Assembly (NCBI GenBank): GCA_964226685.1
Contig: CAXQRU010000008.1
Location: 1 to 25,319, forward strand
Origin: CAXQRU01 sp964226685
GTDB taxonomy: Bacteria > Pseudomonadota > Gammaproteobacteria > Pseudomonadales > Cellvibrionaceae
Length of the DNA: 25,319 nt
Reading direction: 5' to 3'
Position numbers and translations under genes: made by a program. Of the stretch, positions 8,049-13,731 are shown one piece after another; the stretch's first letter is position 1, and the number at the start of each line of letters is the position of its first letter. The notes below the pieces were generated by a model that saw only the letters and a list, made by a program, of their open reading frames with translations, had not been told where the DNA came from and ran no database searches.

Positions 8049-8936
8049 CTAGTTTGAAGATAAAGTCAAATTCAGTACGGTTGAGTTTTTACGTGGAGTT
8101 AAGGTCACTGGCTCACCATTTTGCGACAAGGTCACTGCATTGACATTACCAATACGAACGCTAAAAGGGCCATCTCCATCCATATTGAAAGACTCACCTT
8201 TTACAAACTCCTTTGCCACAATTTGTTTGCCATTAGAAACAACTTTCAACCAGCAATTATCCTCAAAGGTAAATACATACTGATTAACGGTTTCCTGTGC
8301 TTCAGAGGCCACTGCTACTGACTCTTCAGACTCAGCAGCCAGAGGAACCTCATTTTGCTCAAGAACCAAATCAACCTCAGGCTCATCAACAACAACCGCC
8401 AATTCTGAATCCTCGACTAACCTCGGCTCGTCAGAGATCTCTGTTGGTGACTCCACCTTTGCATCTACTTGGGCTTGCTCAACACTATCAGCCTCATCAA
8501 TGACGCCAACTGAAGCATCACTCGCATTGACAGCATCTTGTGAACTTGTTTGAGCCATGTAGTCCTTCCACAGAGGAAGACCAAAAACATAGGCAACAAC
8601 CAGGGCGATCAACAGCAACAACAAAAGCCAAGGTCTTTTTGATGACGTTGGCTCGTCCACAGACTCAAGAGACGCTGCCGTATCATCACTTCGAAAGGCT
8701 AAATAGAGATCAATAATTTCTATCTCATCAAGATTAACCAAGCGCGCATAATTTCTTAAGTAACCTTTAAGATAAGTATCTGCCGGAAAAGGCGCATAAT
8801 TATCCTGCTCTATGGCCTTAATCTTCGTCACCGTCATTTTCAAATCTTGCGCTACAGATTCTACTGAAAGACCGGCTCGATTTCTGGCTTCAGCTAACAG
8901 CTCACCCGGCGATTGCATCTCACTCATTATTGGCAT
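8049..8936 (-). CDS. rodZ: RodZ cytoskeletal/cell-shape protein
   Basis: RodZ links MreB filaments to the inner membrane and the elongation machinery. The 295-residue product has the expected order: an N-terminal Xre-like helix-turn-helix (about 10-75: LLAEARNRAGLSVESVAQDL), a short basic stretch, one transmembrane helix (about 102-121: RPWLLLLLLIALVVAYVFGL), a long acidic, Glu/Asp/Val/Ser-rich periplasmic linker, and a C-terminal DUF4115 beta domain (about 217-292: DNCWLKVVSNGKQIV). The longest frame starts at the ATG at 8936 and overlaps pilW by 17 nt. ATGs at 8927 (MSEMQSPGELL) and 8918 are plausible alternatives; 8927 fits the usual short lead before the HTH best. Confidence 0.93.
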   Translation of the reverse strand: MPIMSEMQSPGELLAEARNRAGLSVESVAQDLKMTVTKIKAIEQDNYAPFPADTYLKGYLRNYARLVNLDEIEIIDLYLAFRSDDTAASLESVDEPTSSKRPWLLLLLLIALVVAYVFGLPLWKDYMAQTSSQDAVNASDASVGVIDEADSVEQAQVDAKVESPTEISDEPRLVEDSELAVVVDEPEVDLVLEQNEVPLAAESEESVAVASEAQETVNQYVFTFEDNCWLKVVSNGKQIVAKEFVKGESFNMDGDGPFSVRIGNVNAVTLSQNGEPVTLTPRKNSTVLNLTLSSN

Positions 8937-9705
8937 CCGACTCTAAGCTTTGTTTATAAAGAAGATATTCTTTAGAGTATGGGTGTAGATTTTTCAAAGC
9001 CAAAATATAGCTGGCTTTTTTGTCTTCGTTCCCAAAGAGTCTTTCTAGTCTAATGCCCAACCACAAGCTCTGCGCTGTTCGCTTTTGAACGTTGCGCTCA
9101 AAGCGCTTTAGGTAATTGTTAGCTTTTGCATAGTCACCTTGATCAAAGTGAAGTTCAGCCAAGTTAATCAGAGCCAATGGTAAGGTACTATCGATATTTA
9201 ATGCATGCTCATAAGAAGAACGCGCCTTTTCTGGCTTATCAAGCTTTTGAGCAAGCTGCCCCAAAATTGCTAATGAAAATGCCCTGCGATCATAACTTAA
9301 ATCCTTAACTACTTTCTCAAATTGCTCATAAGCATCTTGGAAACGAGACTGAGTAAAGAGAAACATTCCGTAGTTATATTGAGCTTGGGTAAAATCAGGT
9401 TTTCTTTGTAGGGCCTTTTTGAAACGTTGTTCGGCCAGATCGGCCTCACCATTTAGCTGGAATAACACAGCCATGCCATTGTTAGCCTCGGGGGATTCAG
9501 GGGCTATACTAAGGGCCTTTTCGAAATGCCTTCGCGCACCATCTCTATTGTCGAGCTTCATGTATTCAAAACCCGCTCTAAGATGGGCATCTAATGCTTT
9601 TTGTTTGTCAGGCGGAACGGTGCTTGCCGTGCCAACCGACTCACAACCAAAAAGAGCCAGAAGTAGTAGCGTACCCAAAATGAGTTTTGCTCGTTGAGCT
9701 AACAC
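8920..9705 (-). CDS. pilW: Type IV pilus biogenesis/stability lipoprotein PilW (PilF)
   Basis: This protein (PilF in Pseudomonas) is the TPR lipoprotein pilotin that helps the PilQ secretin reach and assemble in the outer membrane. The 261-residue product begins MLAQRAKLILGTLLLLALFGC, a lipoprotein signal with lipobox LFGC and Cys21. Repeated TPR units follow, for example ARRHFEKALSIAPESPEANN, AEQRFKKALQRKPDFTQAQ, AYEQFEKVV and ARSSYEHALNID. The start is GTG (9705-9703), supported by a strong GAGGGG element 6-7 nt upstream. It lies between rlmN and rodZ as in Pseudomonas. With fimV at the other end of the window, it suggests the organism makes type IV pili. Confidence 0.93.
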   Translation of the reverse strand: MLAQRAKLILGTLLLLALFGCESVGTASTVPPDKQKALDAHLRAGFEYMKLDNRDGARRHFEKALSIAPESPEANNGMAVLFQLNGEADLAEQRFKKALQRKPDFTQAQYNYGMFLFTQSRFQDAYEQFEKVVKDLSYDRRAFSLAILGQLAQKLDKPEKARSSYEHALNIDSTLPLALINLAELHFDQGDYAKANNYLKRFERNVQKRTAQSLWLGIRLERLFGNEDKKASYILALKNLHPYSKEYLLYKQSLESDANNE

Positions 9706-9754
9706 AATACACCCCTCGATTAATAACTAAAGCGCTTAGTTTTATTGTAGCTTA

Positions 9755-10903
9755 TTACTGAATAATTCGTATTGGCTTTGATTGTAGCAGATCTAGTTGA
9801 TCTCGGTAACGTTCACTACGCTTTGTACGATCATTAACCATCCCAGCAAGCTGCCCACAGGCGGCATCTATATCATCACCTCTCGTGGTTCTGATTGTAG
9901 TGGTATAGCCGGCTTTAATCAAAATATCTTGAAAGCGCTTGAGGGCATTATTACTTACACGCTTATAATTAGACAAGGAAAAAGGGTTAAATGGGATCAG
10001 ATTGATTTTAACAGGGATATCTTTAAGTAAAACTGCCAACTCGTGAGCATGCTCAGGTCGATCATTGAGCTGATCAATAAGGGTATACTCTATTGTGATT
10101 TTACGATGATTATCAGGAAGGCCTTCTATATACCGCTTTGCCGAGTCTAGCAATACAGCAATAGGGTATTTTTTATTCAAAGGCACTAATTGATCTCTCA
10201 ACGCATCATTGGGAGCATGCAGGGAGATCGCTAGACAAGCATCTGTGTATTGACCAAGGCGGTCTAAGGCTGGAACCACACCTGAAGTACTTAATGTCAC
10301 CCTACGTTTTGATAAGCCGTAACAATGATCATCCATCATCAAGGTCATAGAATCGACAACATTATCAAAATTTAATAATGGCTCCCCCATTCCCATGAAA
10401 ACCACATTGGTTATCTTTCGAGGACCCTTTGGCTCTAACTGACCAAATGATTTAGCCGCAAGCCATAGCTGACCGATGATTTCCGCTGAAGACAAATCCC
10501 GATTGAAGCCCTGCTTGCCGGTTGCACAAAAACTGCAATCTAAAGAGCAGCCCACCTGGGAAGAAACACACAAAGTGCCACGATCGCCCTCAGGGATGTA
10601 AACCGTTTCGACAACATTGCCACCGGAAACACCAATCAAGAATTTGCGAGTACCATCGGCAGAGTCTAGTTGCTGCAATACTTTAGGAGCTTCGATATAG
10701 GCCCATTCAGACAAATTTTGTCTCAAAGAGCGACTGATATTGCTCATTTCTTCAAAATTGGAAACACCCATTTGATGGATCCATTTCAATACTTGAGTCG
10801 CTCGAAATGGCTTTTCTCCAATGCTTTCAAAGAATTCAACCATTTTCGAAGGTGACAACCCCAAAAGGTTTACCTTCGACTCATCAACAACAATATCAGT
10901 CAT
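9755..10903 (-). CDS. rlmN: Dual-specificity 23S rRNA/tRNA (adenine-C2) methyltransferase RlmN
   Basis: RlmN is a radical-SAM enzyme that methylates C2 of A2503 in 23S rRNA and A37 in certain tRNAs. The 382-residue protein carries the radical-SAM CxxxCxxC motif as Cys119, Cys123 and Cys126 (GCSLDCSFC), the GMGEPLLN SAM-binding segment (171-178), and a catalytic-type Cys349 in DIDAACGQL, the residue that is transiently methylated in the family. The N-terminal RNA-binding helical domain is intact. It starts at ATG 10903, 8 bp after the ndk stop, with purine-rich AGAGTGAG between them. All key residues are present. Confidence 0.97.
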   Translation of the reverse strand: MTDIVVDESKVNLLGLSPSKMVEFFESIGEKPFRATQVLKWIHQMGVSNFEEMSNISRSLRQNLSEWAYIEAPKVLQQLDSADGTRKFLIGVSGGNVVETVYIPEGDRGTLCVSSQVGCSLDCSFCATGKQGFNRDLSSAEIIGQLWLAAKSFGQLEPKGPRKITNVVFMGMGEPLLNFDNVVDSMTLMMDDHCYGLSKRRVTLSTSGVVPALDRLGQYTDACLAISLHAPNDALRDQLVPLNKKYPIAVLLDSAKRYIEGLPDNHRKITIEYTLIDQLNDRPEHAHELAVLLKDIPVKINLIPFNPFSLSNYKRVSNNALKRFQDILIKAGYTTTIRTTRGDDIDAACGQLAGMVNDRTKRSERYRDQLDLLQSKPIRIIQ

Positions 10904-10911
10904 GACTCACT

Positions 10912-11337
10912 CTAGCGCTTGCAGATCTCAACTGCATCAAAGAAATAACTCACTTCTCTTTTGGCAGACTCAGCAGAATCAGAGCCATGAACAGCGTTGG
11001 CATCAATGGATTGAGCAAAATCAGCACGAATAGTTCCCGCAGCCGCTTCTTGAGGATTGGTCGCTCCCATAAGCTCACGGTTTTTGGAAATAGCATCTTC
11101 GCCTTCCAAGACCTGAACCACGACTGGACCAGAGGTCATGAACTCTACTAGCGCACCAAAAAAAGGACGCTCTTTATGCTCCGCATAAAAGCCTTCAGCT
11201 TGCTCTTTTGATAATTGCAGCATTTTCATCGCCGCAATGGATAAACCCGCCTGCTCAAATCGAGCAACGATTTCACCAATAACGTTTTTTGCTACTGCAT
11301 CTGGCTTAATGATTGATAAAGTTTGTTCGATCGCCAC
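10912..11337 (-). CDS. ndk: Nucleoside diphosphate kinase
   Basis: Ndk transfers the gamma-phosphate between nucleoside triphosphates and diphosphates through a phosphohistidine. I choose the GTG at 11337-11335 as start, giving 141 residues that begin MAIEQTLSIIKPDAV, nearly identical to the canonical N-terminus and matching the usual length of 141-143. A strong GGAGGT (11342-11347) sits just upstream. The longer frame opens with a TTG that overlaps this element and is unlikely. Visible features are Lys11 (IIKPDAVAKN), the catalytic His117 in NAVHGSDS, and the GATNPQEAAAGTIR region. It is the first gene of the minus-strand cluster, and the promoter must lie in the intergenic region to its right. 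Confidence 0.97.
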   Translation of the reverse strand: MAIEQTLSIIKPDAVAKNVIGEIVARFEQAGLSIAAMKMLQLSKEQAEGFYAEHKERPFFGALVEFMTSGPVVVQVLEGEDAISKNRELMGATNPQEAAAGTIRADFAQSIDANAVHGSDSAESAKREVSYFFDAVEICKR

Positions 11338-11341
11338 AACT

Positions 11342-11347
11342 ACCTCC
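11342..11347 (-). promoter_or_regulatory. Strong ribosome binding site that decides the ndk start
   Basis: GGAGGT on the minus strand lies 4-5 nt upstream of the GTG at 11337. It is the best Shine-Dalgarno I noticed in the window and rules against the TTG that opens the longer frame. Confidence 0.8.
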
Positions 11348-11405
11348 AAATAAATTACTCAATTAAATCAATGCATTAAGAGAAGAATATAACCTAAACT
11401 CTCAA

Positions 11406-11579
11406 TTAATGATGATTTTCCCGAAAAACAGTCGCGCAAAGTGTAAGGATTTCTTTACCTAACAGCAACTTATTTCGTACCCAAAGGCTTAAAATTTGGC
11501 CAAAGCCAATCTGACAATAGGCGATCAAAATAACAAACACAAAAAAGTTGATTGTTTCCATAGACATAGAGCAGCTCAT
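11406..11579 (-). CDS. Doubtful small single-helix membrane protein
   Basis: From the ATG at 11579 a minus-strand frame of 57 codons reads MSCSMSMETINFFVFVILIAY, then a basic and hydrophobic tail (LWVRNKLLLGKEILTL). It would have one transmembrane helix (about 10-25). It can be extended to 73 codons from a TTG at 11627, or shortened to 52 from an ATG preceded by GAG at 7 nt. No family is recognised, the ribosome binding site is poor, and the region is AT-rich, where such hydrophobic frames arise by chance. Listed because it fills a gap otherwise without genes. Confidence 0.15.
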   Translation of the reverse strand: MSCSMSMETINFFVFVILIAYCQIGFGQILSLWVRNKLLLGKEILTLCATVFRENHH

Positions 11580-11644
11580 CCAAGCTATTGAACCTTTTGG
11601 ATAAAAAAAAGGAAAATTTAACTGCAATGAGCGACAAATAATGT

Positions 11645-11658
11645 TATAAACGTTTGAA
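11645..11658. promoter_or_regulatory. Loose LacI-type operator candidate upstream of the regulator gene
   Basis: TATAAACGTTTGAA contains the perfect 8-bp palindrome AAACGTTT with the central CG typical of LacI-family operators. It shares TAAACGTT with the operator upstream of the SMP-30-like gene. It lies about 85-95 bp before the regulator's ATG, so it could serve autoregulation or affect the ndk side. Confidence 0.35.
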
Positions 11659-11704
11659 ATTCTACACAGTCAAAAAATCGTTTTCGGGTTGTGTTTGAGC
11701 CTCA

Positions 11705-11716
11705 TTCAGATCTGAA
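11705..11716. promoter_or_regulatory. Perfect 12-bp palindrome ahead of the LacI-family gene
   Basis: TTCAGATCTGAA is fully self-complementary and lies 26 bp upstream of the ATG at 11743. It lacks the central CG of LacI-type operators, so if it is a protein site it may belong to another regulator. Twelve-base palindromes can also occur by chance. Confidence 0.3.
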
Positions 11717-11742
11717 GCCAAAGTAAGATACAGTATTCGTTT

Positions 11743-12747
11743 ATGACAACCATCAAAGAAGTAGCTGATTTAGCTGGCGTATCTATTGCGACAGTGTCCA
11801 GATTTCTAAACAATCCTGACCTTGTCAGCAATAAAACTCGACAAAAAGTAGAAAAGGTCATCACTCAAACCAAGTTTGTTCCGAGCACATCCGCCAAAAG
11901 TCTACGCAGCGGAAAGACCGGTTTAATTATCGTGGTAATTCCAAGGATTGGAGATGCTTTTTATGATGGCATTATTCAAAGCATTAGTAAGCAGGCGAAA
12001 ACAAAGGGTTATAACATATTAGTTAAAGAGGCTCTATTTAGCTCTTTTGAACTCGATGACTACCTAGCCATGATTAACTCCAAACAAGCCGATGGCATTA
12101 TTTTGTGCGTGAGCCTCCCGCAAAAGGTTCGTGATGCCATCAAATCCTACCATGGAACACCGATAGTTATGGCTTGTGAAGCCAATGATGACTTCCCTCT
12201 TCCTAATGTCAGAATAGATAACTTCCTTGCTGCCAAAGAAGCGACAGACTACTTAATCCAACTCGGCCATCAGCGCATTGCTTATATCAGCGGCTACGAC
12301 AACTCATCTGCCGATAAGCAAAGAGAAGCGGGATTCTCTCAAGCAATGATGGAGGCTGGACTGTCAGAAAAAAAGTTAATTATTCGAGGGGGCAGCACCC
12401 TTGAAGACGCACGAACCGCAACCGAAGAGTTGTTAAAAAGTCCCATAAAGCCTACCGCTAGCTTTTGTGGGAACGATGAAATGGCCATAGGCGTGCTTCA
12501 TGAGCTCAAAGCGAACAATATACAGGTGCCGGATGATATGTCCGTTATAGGGTTTGACAATATTCGTTATGCAGAGATGACTACACCAACACTCACCACC
12601 ATTTCTCAGCCCAATAGAGACATTGGCACATTAACCATGGACATTTTATCTGAGATAATTGATGGTTTAGATAAAAGTAATCACACTGAAGTGCTCGCTC
12701 ACAAATTGATCATACGACAGTCAACAAGCACACCTAGAGTTAGCTAA
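11743..12747 (+). CDS. LacI-family transcriptional regulator (CytR-like)
   Basis: A 334-residue regulator with an N-terminal LacI helix-turn-helix (TIKEVADLAGVSIATVSRFLN, about residues 3-23), a hinge helix region (AKSLRSGKTG, about 51-60) and a periplasmic-binding-protein-like sensor domain to about residue 325. Segments such as LPNVRIDNFLAAKEA, ASFCGNDEMAIGVL, VIGFDNIRYAEM and IIRQSTS recall CytR and its relatives, so a nucleoside or sugar ligand is possible but not shown. It reads towards the SMP-30-like gene 93 bp downstream, whose promoter contains a matching operator; that gene is the most likely target. No transporter or catabolic enzyme lies nearby. The ribosome binding site is weak (AAGTAAG). 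Confidence 0.93.
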   Translation: MTTIKEVADLAGVSIATVSRFLNNPDLVSNKTRQKVEKVITQTKFVPSTSAKSLRSGKTGLIIVVIPRIGDAFYDGIIQSISKQAKTKGYNILVKEALFSSFELDDYLAMINSKQADGIILCVSLPQKVRDAIKSYHGTPIVMACEANDDFPLPNVRIDNFLAAKEATDYLIQLGHQRIAYISGYDNSSADKQREAGFSQAMMEAGLSEKKLIIRGGSTLEDARTATEELLKSPIKPTASFCGNDEMAIGVLHELKANNIQVPDDMSVIGFDNIRYAEMTTPTLTTISQPNRDIGTLTMDILSEIIDGLDKSNHTEVLAHKLIIRQSTSTPRVS

Positions 12748-12773
12748 CAAGAAGGGCCTCACCAATTGATGCA

Positions 12774-12803
12774 TTGACCAAATGTAAACGTTACCAATAT
12801 AAT
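12774..12803 (+). promoter_or_regulatory. Sigma-70 promoter of the SMP-30-like gene
   Basis: TTGACC (12774-12779) and TATAAT (12798-12803) are separated by 18 bp, close to the sigma-70 consensus and the best promoter I found in the window. Transcription would start near 12810, about 30 nt before the ATG at 12841. The LacI-type operator fills the spacer, so a bound repressor would exclude RNA polymerase. Confidence 0.75.
12780..12796 (+). promoter_or_regulatory. LacI-type operator inside the promoter spacer (site 1)
   Basis: AAATGTAAACGTTACCA contains inverted GTAA/TTAC half-sites around ACG and fits the degenerate LacI-family operator pattern TGWAANCGNTNWCA with one mismatch. It lies wholly between the -35 and -10 boxes. 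It repeats at 13715-13731 with 15 of 17 bases identical. Confidence 0.65.
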
Positions 12804-12840
12804 GCGTTTTTTTGTGCCTAACAACTAACTAGGTTATTAA

Positions 12841-13722
12841 ATGATGTACGCCATTGATACCGTAGTAAAAATAACAAATAGCTGGAATCAACAACCTCTG
12901 TGGCACAACAACCGACTTTATTGGGTTGATCGCTGTTCAAAGAATCTTTTTTTTCTTGATGAAGAGCAACAGAAAATTTCTCAGATCAAATTAAGTAAAA
13001 CAGCCGTATGCTTAACACCGTGCCAAAAAAACAGTAATCTATTTATCATCACACTGGTTGATGGTATCGCGCTTTTTAACTTAGAAAACAAAACTATTGA
13101 CTACCTTGCAAAACCAGAGCCCTTTTTAACCCAAAACCATTTTACGGGAAGCGCTGTCGACAACGACAATCACCTTTGGACGTTCAGTGCCAATCGGGAA
13201 CCATCAAGATCCTCGGGATATATCTACAAAATGGATGCTTCGCAAAGTATGGAGCGCTTTAGAAATGGCAGTATTTTTGGCTCTAGCTCACCAGTCATAT
13301 CAAGTGATAATACTTTATATCAAGTCAGCCAACACGATCGGTATATTTACAAGACACCTATTTTGAATAACAGGCTAGGCAATAGAGAGGCATTTTGTAG
13401 GATTTCGAAAACGGAAGGCAAGCCTCATGGAATCTGTTTGGATAGCCATAATCATCTATGGGTTTGCCATCTTGGAGTGGGCCTCATCAGCCGCTTCAAT
13501 CCAGAGGGTGAGCGAGTTGAAAAAATAAAATTTAATGCCAATTTAATCACTCACTGCGCATTTGGTGGAAAACAGTTGGATACACTTTATGTTACGACGG
13601 CAAGCCAAGGCCTTACCGGAGATACTTTAAGAAGACAACCCATGGCAGGCTGTCTTCTAAAGATTCATTTTAAGAACATTAAGGGCGTAGAAAGTAGAGT
13701 TTTTCTTCCTGCAGAAATGTAA
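12841..13722 (+). CDS. SMP-30/gluconolactonase-family protein with altered metal-site residues
   Basis: A 293-residue beta-propeller protein of the SMP-30/gluconolactonase/LRE (regucalcin) family. The family signature is clear at the C-terminus: PHGICLDSHNHLWVCHLG (195-212), THCAFGGKQLDTLYVTTA (237-254) and RRQPMAGCLLKIHF (264-277) align with human regucalcin. Active members hydrolyse sugar lactones using a divalent metal held by Glu, Asn and Asp. By manual alignment these positions are Gln17 (NQQPLW instead of GEGPxW), Ser150 (SSPV instead of SNGL) and His196 (PHG instead of PDG), and the substrate-side RFNDG motif is HFTGS (100-104). Lactonase activity is therefore doubtful; a binding or structural role, or different chemistry, is possible. 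No signal peptide. The start at ATG 12841 (with an AGG 7 nt upstream) is preferred over the second ATG. It is controlled by the promoter/operator just upstream. Confidence 0.88.
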   Translation: MMYAIDTVVKITNSWNQQPLWHNNRLYWVDRCSKNLFFLDEEQQKISQIKLSKTAVCLTPCQKNSNLFIITLVDGIALFNLENKTIDYLAKPEPFLTQNHFTGSAVDNDNHLWTFSANREPSRSSGYIYKMDASQSMERFRNGSIFGSSSPVISSDNTLYQVSQHDRYIYKTPILNNRLGNREAFCRISKTEGKPHGICLDSHNHLWVCHLGVGLISRFNPEGERVEKIKFNANLITHCAFGGKQLDTLYVTTASQGLTGDTLRRQPMAGCLLKIHFKNIKGVESRVFLPAEM

Positions 13723-13731
13723 ACGATAACA
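13715..13731 (+). promoter_or_regulatory. LacI-type operator copy across the SMP-30-like stop codon (site 2)
   Basis: AAATGTAAACGATAACA shares its first 11 bases exactly with site 1 and differs only at positions 12 and 15. Its last 14 bases fit TGWAANCGNTNWCA with no mismatch. The site includes the final Glu-Met-stop codons and ends directly before the purF stop. The centre-to-centre distance to site 1 is about 935 bp, suitable for DNA looping. Confidence 0.5.

Larger units (their letters stand above)
11350..11742. other. Divergent intergenic region between ndk and the LacI-family gene
   Basis: This gap of about 390 bp must contain the promoter of the ndk-to-der cluster (minus strand) and that of the regulator gene (plus strand). 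It holds an operator-like AAACGTTT core (11648-11655), a perfect 12-bp palindrome (11705-11716), and a weak minus-strand open frame that could encode a one-helix small protein. I found no confident -35/-10 pair on either strand and no RNA gene. Confidence 0.6.

Noticed and set aside
13718..13731. Interpreting the TGTAAACGATAACA match as a CcpA cre site
   Set aside because: CcpA carbon control belongs to Gram-positive bacteria; the match reflects the shared LacI-family operator pattern and is better assigned to the adjacent regulator.
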